From Algibacter sp. L1A34 (GTDB lineage: Bacteria; Bacteroidota; Bacteroidia; Flavobacteriales; Flavobacteriaceae): DNA of 64,000 nucleotides. The notes beneath the pieces are model-generated. The model saw only the letters and a list, made by a program, of their open reading frames with translations, made no database searches and was not told the DNA's origin. The stretch is from positions 3,858,001-3,922,000 of the forward strand of contig NZ_CP047029.1 of the NCBI RefSeq assembly GCF_009796805.1, in the 5' to 3' direction. Shown in pieces: positions 30,638 to 40,580 of the stretch (its first letter is position 1; each line of letters opens with the position of its first letter). Position numbers and translations under genes: made by a program.

Positions 30638-31951
30638 CTACGACTCTACACGTTCGATTCTTGCGCCAATAGCACGTAAACGCTCGTCTATATTTTCGTA
30701 ACCTCGATCAATCTGTTCAATATTCTGAATAGTTGATGTTCCTTTTGCAGAAAGTGCTGCAATAAGTAAAGATACACCTGCACGAATATCTGGCGACGTC
30801 ATGGTTGTTGCTTTTAAAGTCGACTTAAAATCGTGCCCAATAACAGTTGCTCTATGCGGATCGCATAAAATAATTTTTGCCCCCATATCAATCAATTTAT
30901 CCACAAAGAATAAACGACTTTCGAACATTTTTTGATGAATTAAAACACTTCCTCTAGCCTGTGTAGCCACAACTAGAATGATACTCAATAAATCTGGTGT
31001 AAAACCAGGCCAAGGTGCATCGGAGATGGTTAAAATAGAACCATCGATATAACTTTGAATTTGATAACCGTTAGTATGTGCAGGAATATGAATATTATCA
31101 CCTTGCTTTTCAACGGTAATACCTAATTTTCGAAAAACATTAGGTATCACACCCAAATCGTTCCAGCTTACATTGGTAATAGTAAGTTCACTTTTTGTCA
31201 TAGCCGCAAGACCAATCCAACTTCCTATTTCAATCATATCAGGAAGCATACGGTGTTCTGTTCCTCCTAAGGTTTCTACACCTTCTATAACTAACATATT
31301 AGAACCTACACCGCTAATTTCAGCTCCCATTCTATTCAGCATTTTACATAATTGCTGTAAGTATGGTTCGCAAGCTGCGTTGTAAATTGTTGTTGTTCCT
31401 CTTGCTAAAACAGCAGCCATTACAATGTTTGCTGTTCCGGTAACCGATGCTTCTTCAAGCAACATGTAGGCTCCCGTTAAATATTCGGCTTCTACCCCGT
31501 AAAACTGATCTTCTTTACTGTATTTAAATTTGGCGCCTAAATTAATTAAGCCTTCAAAATGCGTATCTAATCTACGACGACCAATTTTATCACCACCTGG
31601 TTTTGGAATATATCCTTTACCAAAACGTGCTAATAAAGGACCAACAATCATTATTGATCCACGTAATCCGCGACCATCAACTTTAAAAGCATCAGACTCT
31701 AAATAATCTAAATTAACTTCATCGGCTTGAAAGGTATAACTTCCTTTACCTATTTTTCCAACCTTAACACCAAGTTTTCTCAACAAGTTTATAAGCTTGT
31801 TAACATCTATAATGTCTGGAATATTATTAATTGTAACCAATTCTGGAGTAAGTAGAACGGCACATAGAATTTGTAAAGCTTCGTTTTTGGCTCCTTGAGG
31901 TTGGATACTACCTTTTAATTGGTGTCCTCCTTCAATTTTGAATGTTCCCAT
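30638..31951 (-). CDS. murA: UDP-N-acetylglucosamine 1-carboxyvinyltransferase (Asp at Cys115 position)
   Basis: A 437-residue enol-pyruvate transferase starting peptidoglycan synthesis by moving PEP onto UDP-GlcNAc. It shows QPQGAKNEALQILCAVLL (catalytic Lys22/Asn23 region) and RGLRGSIMIVGPLLARFGKG. The loop that carries Cys115 in E. coli reads PKPGGDKIGRRRLDTHFEG, so the residue (121 here) is Asp. In other bacteria Cys-to-Asp at this site keeps activity but prevents fosfomycin alkylation. It lies 9 bases after DUF4290 in an apparent operon. Confidence 0.97.
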   Translation of the reverse strand: MGTFKIEGGHQLKGSIQPQGAKNEALQILCAVLLTPELVTINNIPDIIDVNKLINLLRKLGVKVGKIGKGSYTFQADEVNLDYLESDAFKVDGRGLRGSIMIVGPLLARFGKGYIPKPGGDKIGRRRLDTHFEGLINLGAKFKYSKEDQFYGVEAEYLTGAYMLLEEASVTGTANIVMAAVLARGTTTIYNAACEPYLQQLCKMLNRMGAEISGVGSNMLVIEGVETLGGTEHRMLPDMIEIGSWIGLAAMTKSELTITNVSWNDLGVIPNVFRKLGITVEKQGDNIHIPAHTNGYQIQSYIDGSILTISDAPWPGFTPDLLSIILVVATQARGSVLIHQKMFESRLFFVDKLIDMGAKIILCDPHRATVIGHDFKSTLKATTMTSPDIRAGVSLLIAALSAKGTSTIQNIEQIDRGYENIDERLRAIGARIERVES

Positions 31952-31960
31952 GCGTAAAAA

Positions 31961-32617
31961 TTAGTAGCGTTTTCTTTGACGGTTATTAGTATTGCTCTTT
32001 TTTTGCCCGCCTTTTTTATTGTTATTACTGTTGGCAAACTTCGATTTTGTACGCAACAAACTGCTAGAATCGGATAAATCTTCATCAGAATTTCGAAGAT
32101 CTATTTTTCCATCAGACAATTCGAACAAATGACCATAAATAACAGCATCTTCAACCGTATCTTTATTCCAATTTAAAAAACACTTTTTCATGTGATTTGC
32201 AATGGTATGGAGTAACGCTTCTTTCAATTCGCCATCTTCCCATGTATTTGCTACATCGATCATGGTTTTAATATTGTTTCCGTAGAAACGATATTTAGGG
32301 AAATTTTGAGGATATTCTAGAGGTTCTGGACGCTCTTCGTAAATTTCTTTAGTAGGAATATCATAAGGAGAATCGGCATCTAATTCAAAATTAGCCATGA
32401 TAAAAAGCTGATCCCAAAGTTTATGCTTAAAATCGGGAACATCACGTAAATGCGGTTGCATATTACCCATTACTGCAATAATACCGTTTGCTAATCTATT
32501 ACGCTCTTCCTTTGTTTCTCTCGTTTTAGCGTAATTAATCATTTTCTGCATATGTCTTCCGTATTCCGGAATGATTAAATGCTCACGCTCTGTATTGTAT
32601 TCTAAATCGTCTATCAA
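31961..32617 (-). CDS. DUF4290 family protein
   Basis: A 218-residue protein of the Bacteroidota-specific DUF4290 family: start LEYNTEREHLIIPEYGRHMQ, then GIIAVMGNMQPHLRDVPDFK and KLWDQLFIMANFELDADSPY. The C-terminal 30 residues are Lys/Asn/Arg-rich and disordered (KFANSNNNKKGGQKKSNTN). It directly precedes murA, the conserved arrangement in flavobacteria. Function unknown. Confidence 0.9.
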   Translation of the reverse strand: MIDDLEYNTEREHLIIPEYGRHMQKMINYAKTRETKEERNRLANGIIAVMGNMQPHLRDVPDFKHKLWDQLFIMANFELDADSPYDIPTKEIYEERPEPLEYPQNFPKYRFYGNNIKTMIDVANTWEDGELKEALLHTIANHMKKCFLNWNKDTVEDAVIYGHLFELSDGKIDLRNSDEDLSDSSSLLRTKSKFANSNNNKKGGQKKSNTNNRQRKRY

Positions 32618-32715
32618 AATAATGGTGTAGAATTAATGTTTCTCTGCATGTAGTTGTTATGCATGCCGCAAAATACAAAAAAAATTGAATAGCGCTATTA
32701 ATATTACCAAATCAA

Positions 32716-33906
32716 TTATTCGGCATACTTATTTATTAACCTTACAAGTAGATTATTTAGGAGCTCAACTTGATATTCACCAACGGTTGGTTCTATATGT
32801 TCATTACCAATCCCACTATCATTTGTAATAAAAACGTAGGTTCCGTTAGTTGCAATTGCAAAATAACGCATTAAAAACTCGGTAGATTTATCTATACCAC
32901 TAGCAGTTACCGGAATTATTTTTACACCATTTTTAGCAGCTGTAATTATAGATTCCTTTAGGCTTTGGTTTATTTCGTCGGTTTGGTGTGGTGGCGCATC
33001 TAAAAGTAAAAAAGCAATTCTAGTTTTAGAATTTGTACTCCATTGCAAATCGTTTACCGTTTCGGCTAAAGCAACTTCCACAGCTTCTTCAAAATCACCT
33101 CCTCCACCAGCGCTTTGTTCATTTATAAAATTTACTGTAGAGGAAATACTTGATGTAAAATCTGAACGTCTCGTAACATAATCGTCTCCTTCATCTCTAT
33201 AAAAAACAGTTGATGTTAAAATTGTTGCACTTTGGTTATCTTCTTGAACACGGCCAATAACATCGGTTAAATCACTCTTTAAAAACTCAAGTTCATCTCC
33301 CATAGAGCCTGTAGCATCTACAATAAATGCAACTTCAATTTTATCTTCGGAAGTGGTTGTGTTCTGAATATTAAAAACGTTAACGCCTTCTTCAAATAAA
33401 GAAAGATCTTCATTTACAACCTCACCATTTATTTCAATTTTATAATTGGAAAGATCTATAGTTGAGCTTGCTTTATCGCTGTTAAATAAACTTACAAATA
33501 AATTAGCTTCGCCAAAATTATCTGTTTTAGCTTCGCTTATGCGCTCATCATCCTTTAAAAGAGAAAGAGACACATTATTTATAGGTAGTGATGTATTTTG
33601 ATCTAAAACCTGAAAAGCAAAACGTTTTGAAGTGTTGAAACTCCAGTTTTTCTGATATTCTGTATAATCTTGAGTATTTAATATATCGCTCCAATAACCC
33701 CAATTCGTTAAATCGCTCCATTCGCCAGCCGTAATTTGGCCGGCAGCCTCACCATTACCACCATTGCTTGAACCAGATCCAACACCCTTAGAACCATCAG
33801 ATGAAGAAAGCTCACTACCTTCAAAAACTTCTTCACTCGCACTATCTCCAGTATTACAACTAAATAACACAAAAACAGAACATAAAACTAACACGACTTT
33901 CTTCAT
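32716..33906 (-). CDS. VWA-domain lipoprotein
   Basis: A 396-residue lipoprotein (MKKVVLVLCSVFVLFSC) with a Ser/Gly-rich linker, a beta-sandwich-like segment (~75-160) and a von Willebrand A domain (~165-390) whose metal site reads FIVDATGSMGDELEFLKSDL; LLLDAPPHQTDE is the later acidic loop. The start is set at the lipobox Met rather than nine codons upstream. VWA domains bind protein partners at cell surfaces; the partner here is unknown. Confidence 0.85.
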   Translation of the reverse strand: MKKVVLVLCSVFVLFSCNTGDSASEEVFEGSELSSSDGSKGVGSGSSNGGNGEAAGQITAGEWSDLTNWGYWSDILNTQDYTEYQKNWSFNTSKRFAFQVLDQNTSLPINNVSLSLLKDDERISEAKTDNFGEANLFVSLFNSDKASSTIDLSNYKIEINGEVVNEDLSLFEEGVNVFNIQNTTTSEDKIEVAFIVDATGSMGDELEFLKSDLTDVIGRVQEDNQSATILTSTVFYRDEGDDYVTRRSDFTSSISSTVNFINEQSAGGGGDFEEAVEVALAETVNDLQWSTNSKTRIAFLLLDAPPHQTDEINQSLKESIITAAKNGVKIIPVTASGIDKSTEFLMRYFAIATNGTYVFITNDSGIGNEHIEPTVGEYQVELLNNLLVRLINKYAE

Positions 33907-34098
33907 CTTAAAACTTTTTATTTCAAGATGCAAAAACGAGTAAAAGGTTGCTTCAAATTATAAAATAAAACTTTTTATATATAAAAAATTACCGATGTAC
34001 TTCTTGGTTTTAGATCGAAGTATAAAAAATTTACGCTTTCACGGAAAGTATAATTTAATAAAAAATTAGAATCTAAACCAAGATAAATACTTGAAAAT

Positions 34099-34392
34099 TT
34101 AAAGACTTATTACACCCTCAATTTTATTGGCAACTTCTTTATATTTTTCAATTACAGTTTCTGGTTTTTTCATAGAGACACTAATAGAAACACTGGTATA
34201 TTTACCTTTTGCAGACTCTTTTGTTTCTATCACTGCTCCCATATCATCAAAAATAGCTTCTAACATTGCTATCTTTTTTGAATCGGAAAGCACAATAAAT
34301 TTATATAAATATTCCGAAGGCCAAACAGTGGTATCGTATAATTGGGCTTTTAATTTGTCGTAAAATTCTTCTGAATTAGGAGGTGTGCTCAT
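34099..34392 (-). CDS. DUF493 family protein
   Basis: A 97-residue cytoplasmic protein with a ferredoxin-like ACT-type fold: FYDKLKAQLYDTTVWPSEYL, then YKFIVLSDSKKIAMLEAIFD and KGKYTSVSISVSM. This matches DUF493 (YbeD-like), a small conserved family. The Met at 34392 fits the family start better than one seven codons upstream. Confidence 0.8.
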   Translation of the reverse strand: MSTPPNSEEFYDKLKAQLYDTTVWPSEYLYKFIVLSDSKKIAMLEAIFDDMGAVIETKESAKGKYTSVSISVSMKKPETVIEKYKEVANKIEGVISL

Positions 34393-34481
34393 TACATATT
34401 TATTAAGCTGCAAATATACAGTTTAGTTTCCATTTTTTTTATAGATTATAAATTCCGATTTTTGCAAAAAATAAAGCAGCA

Positions 34482-35021
34482 TTGAACACTAAAAAGATTG
34501 TTATTACGGGCGGTCCAGGAACTGGAAAATCAACTTTAATTAATGAATTAATAAAAAGAGGACATACTTGTTTAGAAGAAATTTCTCGACAAGTAACCTT
34601 AGATGCTAAAAAAGATGGTATCGACCAGCTATTTTTAACCAACCCTTTATTGTTTAGCGAATTACTTTTAAAAGGTAGACGCAAGCAATTTATTGACGCC
34701 GAATTATATAAAAATGAAACTGTATTTTTCGATCGTGGCTTACCAGATGTATTAGCATATATGGGTTTTATTGGAGATGATTGTCCAGAAGATTTTATTG
34801 AAACATGCAACAACTCTAAATACCATACCGTTTTTATTTTAAAACCTTGGGAAGCGATTTACACTAGTGACAATGAACGTTACGAAAATTTTGATCAAGC
34901 TTTAGAAATTCACGATCATTTAGTGAAAACCTACGAAAATTACGATTATAACTTAATTGATGTCCCTTTTGATACCGTTGAAAATAGAACCAATTTTATT
35001 TTAAATCATATAAATATGTAA
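34482..35021 (+). CDS. Small P-loop ATPase (NadR/AAA-like)
   Basis: A 179-residue NTPase. Walker A is ITGGPGTGKSTLINELIKRG; later motifs are EEISRQVTLDAKK and ETVFFDRGLPDVLAYMGF, and IHDHLVKTYENYDYNLIDVP. The layout is that of AAA_28/NadR-like kinases that phosphorylate small molecules. The start is a TTG at 34482, since no upstream ATG exists. It is 9 bases upstream of recQ and probably co-transcribed. Confidence 0.8.
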   Translation: MNTKKIVITGGPGTGKSTLINELIKRGHTCLEEISRQVTLDAKKDGIDQLFLTNPLLFSELLLKGRRKQFIDAELYKNETVFFDRGLPDVLAYMGFIGDDCPEDFIETCNNSKYHTVFILKPWEAIYTSDNERYENFDQALEIHDHLVKTYENYDYNLIDVPFDTVENRTNFILNHINM

Positions 35022-35030
35022 GCGTCCAGA

Positions 35031-36938
35031 ATGGAACACCCAATAAACATATTAGAACGCTATTGGAAATTTACGGAATTCCGACCTAACCAAGAAGCTA
35101 TCATCAATGCGGTTTTGGCTGGAGAGGATACTTTTGCGCTTTTGCCAACTGGCGGCGGAAAATCGTTATGTTTTCAAATTCCGGCTATGGTTAAAAAAGG
35201 GATTTGCATTGTGGTATCTCCTCTTATCGCACTTATGAAAGACCAAGTGCAATCCCTAAATAACAAGGGTATTAAGGCGATAGCCCTTACAAGTGGAATT
35301 TCTTACAATGATTTAGATACACTTTTAGATAATTGTGTTTATGGTAATTATAAATTTCTATACCTATCGCCCGAACGTTTACAACAGGAGCTGGTGCAAG
35401 ATCGCATTAGGTTAATGAATGTGAATTTAATTGCTGTAGATGAAGCGCATTGTATTTCTCAATGGGGAAGCGATTTTAGACCAGCTTACAATAATATTGC
35501 CCTTTTAAGGCAGCTACAACCTACTGTAAATGCTATTGCTTTAACGGCATCGGCTAAACCAGAAGTGATTCAAGACATTGTAAAGCAACTCGATTTTATT
35601 AATCCTAAAATATTTAAGCAATCTTTTTTAAGACCTAATTTAGCATATTTAGTTTTTACTGAAAATGATAAATATTACAAAATTGAAACGATACTTAAAA
35701 AGTACAAACAGTCCTCTATTATTTATGTTAGAAACAGAAAACTAACCCTGGAATTAAGTGCTTTTTTAGAATCGAAAAAGATATCTGCAACTTTTTACCA
35801 TGGCGGTTTACATAATAACGACAAGGATAAAAACATGAATGCTTGGATAGATAACCAAAAGCAGGTTATGGTAGCCACAAATGCTTTTGGAATGGGAATT
35901 GATAAACCAGATGTAAAAACGGTTATCCATATTAGCTTACCAGAAAGTATTGAAAGTTATTTTCAAGAAGCTGGGCGTGTTGGCAGAAATGGAGATAAAG
36001 CCTTTGCGGTAATATTGAAAAATGAAAATGATGAAAGCCGGGTTAAAAAACAGTTTCTAGGATCTTTAGCTAGTGTTGATTTTGTAAAACAAGTTTACAG
36101 AAAATTATGCAATTACTTTCAAGTACCTTACGGTGAAGGCGAGTATTTATCCTTTGAATTTGATTTTAATACCTTTTGCAAAACCTATAAATTTAGCCCA
36201 AGCGCGTGTTATAATGCTTTATTAATTTTAGATCGAAATAGTATCATTACACTTTCTAAGCAATTTAAAAACAAAGTAACTGTCCAGTTCATAATATCAA
36301 ATTCGGCATTATTTAATTATTTAGATACACATACAGAGTTTAGCATTATCGTAAAATCAATTTTACGCATGTATGGCGGTGCATTTGAGCAGGCTACAAA
36401 AATTGCATTAGCTAAAATTGCTGAAAAATCTACAGCTAGTGAACCCAAAATTGTTAATGCTTTAAAGCAATTAGAACGTGACGGTATTATTACTTTAAAA
36501 CTAGCTGAAACGGATGCCGAAGTTACTTTTATTCAGCCTCGGGAAGATGATAAAACTATAAACAGAATTGGAAAAACTATAGAGCAGCAAAACAATTTAA
36601 AACAACAACAAGTAAAAGCAATGCTTGATTATGTTGAAAACGATTCGGTTTGTAAAAGCATGCAGCTCCTCGCCTATTTTGGCGAAACAGAAATTAGTCC
36701 GTGTGGAATTTGTTCGGTTTGTACGAATCCAAAAAAGGTAAAAGTATCATCAACCGATATCAAGACTGTAAAAAATCAAGTTATTGAGCTTTTAGAAAAT
36801 GGAGATCAATCCTCTAGAAAAATTTCCGAAGCCTTAAACACTTCCGAAGAAAATATAAAAAATGTTTTAAAATTACTTTTAGAACATCAAATAATAACAA
36901 TAACAGCAAGGAATACCTATAAGTTGAGTCATTTATAA
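35031..36938 (+). CDS. recQ: ATP-dependent DNA helicase RecQ
   Basis: A 635-residue superfamily 2 helicase unwinding 3'-5' in recombination and repair. Motifs: Q motif and FRPNQEAIINAVLAGEDTF, Walker A LPTGGGKSLCFQIPA, DEAH box VDEAHCISQWGSDFRPAY, motif VI QEAGRVGRNGDKAFAV, and the RQC zinc ligands ending SPCGICSVCTNPKK. The C-terminus has a winged helix; no clear HRDC is visible. Shorter and more divergent than E. coli RecQ but complete. Confidence 0.95.
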   Translation: MEHPINILERYWKFTEFRPNQEAIINAVLAGEDTFALLPTGGGKSLCFQIPAMVKKGICIVVSPLIALMKDQVQSLNNKGIKAIALTSGISYNDLDTLLDNCVYGNYKFLYLSPERLQQELVQDRIRLMNVNLIAVDEAHCISQWGSDFRPAYNNIALLRQLQPTVNAIALTASAKPEVIQDIVKQLDFINPKIFKQSFLRPNLAYLVFTENDKYYKIETILKKYKQSSIIYVRNRKLTLELSAFLESKKISATFYHGGLHNNDKDKNMNAWIDNQKQVMVATNAFGMGIDKPDVKTVIHISLPESIESYFQEAGRVGRNGDKAFAVILKNENDESRVKKQFLGSLASVDFVKQVYRKLCNYFQVPYGEGEYLSFEFDFNTFCKTYKFSPSACYNALLILDRNSIITLSKQFKNKVTVQFIISNSALFNYLDTHTEFSIIVKSILRMYGGAFEQATKIALAKIAEKSTASEPKIVNALKQLERDGIITLKLAETDAEVTFIQPREDDKTINRIGKTIEQQNNLKQQQVKAMLDYVENDSVCKSMQLLAYFGETEISPCGICSVCTNPKKVKVSSTDIKTVKNQVIELLENGDQSSRKISEALNTSEENIKNVLKLLLEHQIITITARNTYKLSHL

Positions 36939-37102
36939 TTCATCTTGAAGTATTCAAAAAAACAATTTTCTAATAATAAAAAACCAACTTCAATTGTCCT
37001 TTTAAATTATCATTAATATATAAGGACAAATAATATAGACTGATACTATGCTAAACTAGTCTAAACAAACACTAGTATAGTTGCTTTAAAATATAATTAA
37101 AA

Positions 37103-38050
37103 ATGAAAGATTTAAAAATAGTATTTATGGGAACGCCAGATTTTGCCGTTACCATTTTAAAAACATTAGTAGAAAATAAGCGAAATATTGTTGGTGTAAT
37201 TACAGCGCCAGATAAACCTGCTGGACGCGGAAGAAAATTAAATGAAAGCGCAGTAAAACAATATGCGAAATCTGTTGGTTTAAATATTTTACAACCTACG
37301 AATTTAAAAAACGAAGCCTTTTTAGAAGAATTGAAAGCCTTAAACGCTAATCTACAAATTGTAGTTGCCTTTAGAATGCTGCCAAAAGCGGTTTGGCAAA
37401 TGCCGGAACATGGTACATTTAATTTACATGCATCTCTACTGCCAAACTATCGTGGAGCAGCGCCTATTAATTGGGCTATTATTAATGGTGACACAAAAAC
37501 TGGTGTTTCTACGTTTTTTATAGATGAAAAAATTGATACTGGAGCAATGATACTTCAAGAAGAAATAGAAATTGAAGCAGAAGAAAATGTTGGAAGCCTA
37601 CATGATAAATTGATGTATTTAGGTAGCGACTTAGTTTTAAAAACAGTAGACCTTATTGAAAAAGGTGATGTTAAAACCGTTCCGCAAGCAGAAAATGCAG
37701 ATATAAAAACAGCATATAAGCTTAATAAAGACAATTGTAAAATAGATTGGACGGCTTCAATTAATGATATTCATAATAAAATACGTGGTTTAAGTCCATA
37801 TCCAGCCGCATGGTGTACCTTAATTAATGGTGAAGACACCTTGGATATAAAAATTTATAGTGCGAAAAAAGAAATAATTTCTCATAATGATTCCGTTGGA
37901 AGTATTCTTTCTACTAAAAAAGAGTTAAAAGTCGCTGTGAGTAAAGGATACATAATTATAGACGATATTAAGCTTCCTGGCAAGCGAACTATGGATGTGA
38001 AATCTCTTTTAAATGGCTATCAATTTGAAAATAATTCAAAAATGCTGTAA
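37103..38050 (+). CDS. fmt: Methionyl-tRNA formyltransferase
   Basis: A 315-residue enzyme adding a formyl group to initiator Met-tRNA. It shows the start KIVFMGTPDFAVTILKTLVE, KPAGRGRKLNESAVKQYA, the catalytic stretch FNLHASLLPNYRGAAPINWA and the C-terminal OB-like domain with IRGLSPYPAAW. Full length. Confidence 0.97.
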   Translation: MKDLKIVFMGTPDFAVTILKTLVENKRNIVGVITAPDKPAGRGRKLNESAVKQYAKSVGLNILQPTNLKNEAFLEELKALNANLQIVVAFRMLPKAVWQMPEHGTFNLHASLLPNYRGAAPINWAIINGDTKTGVSTFFIDEKIDTGAMILQEEIEIEAEENVGSLHDKLMYLGSDLVLKTVDLIEKGDVKTVPQAENADIKTAYKLNKDNCKIDWTASINDIHNKIRGLSPYPAAWCTLINGEDTLDIKIYSAKKEIISHNDSVGSILSTKKELKVAVSKGYIIIDDIKLPGKRTMDVKSLLNGYQFENNSKML

Positions 38051-38154
38051 AGCCTTATTCCTGCTGATGTTATTAAAATAATGTTAAATCAACGTACCTT
38101 TATTAACAAATGCTATAAGTTATTAACAAAACCACGGATTTCCCTTGCTATTAC

Positions 38155-38184
38155 TTGTGTGGTTACATAATCCGTATAAATTTG
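38155..38184 (+). promoter_or_regulatory. Promoter of the HU gene
   Basis: TTG (38155-38157), a 19-bp spacer, and TAAATTTG (38177-38184) fit the Bacteroidota -33 TTG / -7 TAnnTTTG consensus exactly, 54 bases upstream of the start codon. Confidence 0.75.
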
Positions 38185-38237
38185 TATAGGATTTAACAAA
38201 ATGTTTAACCAAATTATTAATAATTAAATTTTATATT

Positions 38238-38510
38238 ATGAACAAAACAGATTTAATCGATGCTATGGCAGAACACGCAGGAATTACTAAGGCTGCTGCT
38301 AAAAAAGCTTTAGAATGTGCAATTATTGAAATCGAAGGTGCTTTACAAAAAGGTAACAGAGTTTCTTTAGTTGGTTTTGGATCTTGGTCAGTTTCTAAAA
38401 GAGCTGCAAGAGAAGGAAGAAATCCTCAAACTGGTGCTACAATCCAAATCAAAGCTAAAAACGTTGTAAAGTTTAAAGCTGGTGCAGATTTATCAAGTGC
38501 AGTAAACTAA
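38238..38510 (+). CDS. HU family DNA-binding protein
   Basis: A 90-residue histone-like protein that bends and packs DNA. MNKTDLIDAMAEHAGITKAA, LVGFGSWSVSKRAAREGRNP and the beta arm TGATIQIKAKNVVKFKAG are the complete HU fold. It has its own consensus promoter and terminator, consistent with high expression. Confidence 0.97.
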   Translation: MNKTDLIDAMAEHAGITKAAAKKALECAIIEIEGALQKGNRVSLVGFGSWSVSKRAAREGRNPQTGATIQIKAKNVVKFKAGADLSSAVN

Positions 38511-38533
38511 TTATTTACTTCATAAATATTAAG

Positions 38534-38565
38534 AAATGCCTTCAATTTTTGAAGGCATTTTTTTT
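38534..38565 (+). terminator. Rho-independent terminator of the HU gene
   Basis: Stem AAATGCCTTC/GAAGGCATTT, 7-nt loop, then eight T, 23 bases after the stop codon. Confidence 0.88.
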
Positions 38566-38632
38566 ATATATTATGTAAAGACTTGCTTTTTTAATAAATT
38601 AATATTAGATTTAATTACTAATTCCTGAAAAT

Positions 38633-39193
38633 ATGGTGACTACACAACCAAAAAAAGGTGATTTATTAATAGCAGAACCAGCTATTATTGGAGACGTTTC
38701 ATTCAATCGCTCTATTGTTTTATTAGCCGACCACACCATAGAAGGCTCTATTGGTTTCATACTAAACAAACCTTTAGAGTATACTATAAACGACTTAATA
38801 CCAGAGGTTAAGGCTGATTTTAGAGTATACAATGGCGGACCTGTTGAGCAAGATAACCTCTATTTTATTCATAAAATACCACATTTAATACCTAATAGTA
38901 TTGAAATATCTTTAGGTATATATTGGGGCGGCGACTTTAATAGAGTAGCCGAACTTATAGCCAACAACACCATTAACGAAAACGACATAAAATTCTTTTT
39001 GGGCTATTCTGGATGGGATACTAATCAATTATCAAGCGAACTTAAATCTAATTCTTGGGTGGTTACCGAAAATATTTATAAAAAGGATGTTATAGAAAAA
39101 AGTTATAAATCTTTTTGGAAAGAAAAAATGCTAGAATTTGGTGGTGAATATAGCATTTGGTCTAACGCGCCAGAACATCCGAGTTATAATTAG
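38633..39193 (+). CDS. YqgE/AlgH family protein
   Basis: A 186-residue protein of the YqgE/AlgH family: KGDLLIAEPAIIGDVSFNRS, the GFILNKPLEYTINDLI block, and FFLGYSGWDTNQLSSEL. The fold is conserved in bacteria but its activity is not known; AlgH has been linked to alginate regulation in Pseudomonas. It converges with the aminotransferase gene, one base apart. Confidence 0.93.
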   Translation: MVTTQPKKGDLLIAEPAIIGDVSFNRSIVLLADHTIEGSIGFILNKPLEYTINDLIPEVKADFRVYNGGPVEQDNLYFIHKIPHLIPNSIEISLGIYWGGDFNRVAELIANNTINENDIKFFLGYSGWDTNQLSSELKSNSWVVTENIYKKDVIEKSYKSFWKEKMLEFGGEYSIWSNAPEHPSYN

Positions 39194-39194
39194 A

Positions 39195-40037
39195 TTAACT
39201 TACCCTAATTTTAATATTCAATTTCTGAATTAAAAGTTTAGATATTTCTGATTTGAAAATCTTTTTTCTGTATTTAGCTACTGCTTGAATACCAACGATA
39301 ACATTAGTAATAAAAATCTCGTCTGCTTTTTGAAGTTCAAATGGAGAAATAGGTTCTTCAACCAACTCATATTCTGGCAAAGCTTTAATAGTTTCTATAA
39401 TTTGCTTACGCATTACTCCTTTCAAACACCCATTTGATATTGGTGGTGTTTTTATAACTTTTCCTTTTACTACAAAAACATTTCCGTTTAAGGCTTCTAT
39501 AACTTGCTTATCAGTGTTTAATAATAAACAGTTATCAAGTTTATTTTCTTTTGCATAAATACTACCAACTACATTAAGAACCTTATTGTTCGTTTTTAAG
39601 CTCGATAACAAACTCGGTGACACATAATAATCTTTAAACAAATCTACCTCGTAGAAGGCATCCTTTACAACATAAAAATCAGTGTCGATAGGTTTTGCTG
39701 TAATTAGAAAACTAATATTGTTTGTTTCGGGTAAATATAACCCGCCTTCGTTTCTAAAAACGGTTAGCTTAACTCTAGAAGATGCATTTGACAAATTATT
39801 TGCCGTTAAGGTTTCTAATATTTGTTCTTCTAAAAACTCCATAGTAAAGTTCATTGGGATTTCCATACGCATGATACGCATAGACGCCATAAGCCTGAAA
39901 TAATGATCTTCCCAAAACAAAAGTTTACCGTAAGATGCTTTTATTGTTTCAAATAAAGCATCTCCGTATGCAAAGCCTCTATTATTAATGGATAATAGTG
40001 TATTATCTTCTAAAATATTTTCGTTAAAATTTACCAT
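39195..40037 (-). CDS. Class IV aminotransferase (PabC/IlvE-like)
   Basis: A 280-residue PLP enzyme of fold type IV: NNRGFAYGDALFETIKAS with the FxYGDalFet motif, LKTNNKVLNVVGSIYAKEN carrying the PLP Lys region, NGNVFVVKGKVIKTPPISNG and ADEIFITNVIVGIQAV. It could be aminodeoxychorismate lyase (PabC) or a branched-chain/D-amino acid aminotransferase; length and the short C-terminus favour PabC-like, but sequence alone does not decide. Confidence 0.85.
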   Translation of the reverse strand: MVNFNENILEDNTLLSINNRGFAYGDALFETIKASYGKLLFWEDHYFRLMASMRIMRMEIPMNFTMEFLEEQILETLTANNLSNASSRVKLTVFRNEGGLYLPETNNISFLITAKPIDTDFYVVKDAFYEVDLFKDYYVSPSLLSSLKTNNKVLNVVGSIYAKENKLDNCLLLNTDKQVIEALNGNVFVVKGKVIKTPPISNGCLKGVMRKQIIETIKALPEYELVEEPISPFELQKADEIFITNVIVGIQAVAKYRKKIFKSEISKLLIQKLNIKIRVS

Positions 40038-40073
40038 AAAAAAATCCCATTTTCATTTATTGTGAAAACGGGA
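40038..40073 (-). terminator. Rho-independent terminator of the START-like gene
   Basis: On the minus strand the stem TCCCGTTTTCA/TGAAAATGGGA (one G-T pair) is followed by seven T, between the START-like gene and the aminotransferase gene. Confidence 0.8.
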
Positions 40074-40103
40074 CAAATATAATCGAAATTATACTTTTTT
40101 ATA

Positions 40104-40496
40104 TTATGATGAGCCTAATACTTGCTTTAAACTAGAAATTTGATTAGACCAAAGCATCTTAGATTCTTCTACTTCATCGTCTTCAGCATAATCGGTAATC
40201 ATTAAAGATACGTCTTTGGTTATTTCATCTACTTCAATTCTAATTTCAAAATAATACGAATTACCTTCTTCGTCATCTTCCAACCATCTGAACTTAACAC
40301 GTTCTCCACTTTTTTTATTTAATAGTTTTGCTTGTTCTTCACTATCATCCCAAATAAAAGTAAACATATCACCTCTTAAGTTTACGTTGTCTGAAAACCA
40401 CTCTGATAATCCAGAAGGTGTTGATATATATTGATATAATAGTTGTGGTGATGCTTGTATAGGAAACTCTATACTATATTTAACTTTCTCGTCCAT
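40104..40496 (-). CDS. START-like / AHSA1-type domain protein
   Basis: A 130-residue helix-grip protein conserved in Bacteroidota: KYSIEFPIQASPQLLYQYIS, TPSGLSEWFSDNVN, FTFIWDDSEEQAKLL and RFRWLEDDEEG-type acidic strand. These START-like proteins bind a hydrophobic ligand or a chaperone partner; the ligand is unknown. Monocistronic with a terminator. Confidence 0.9.
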   Translation of the reverse strand: MDEKVKYSIEFPIQASPQLLYQYISTPSGLSEWFSDNVNLRGDMFTFIWDDSEEQAKLLNKKSGERVKFRWLEDDEEGNSYYFEIRIEVDEITKDVSLMITDYAEDDEVEESKMLWSNQISSLKQVLGSS

Positions 40497-40580
40497 ATAT
40501 GATTTAATCTTTATGTTGACAATATATACATTAATTAAGAAGTACCACAGAAAATTTTAATAATATTTTTTCAAGTATTG

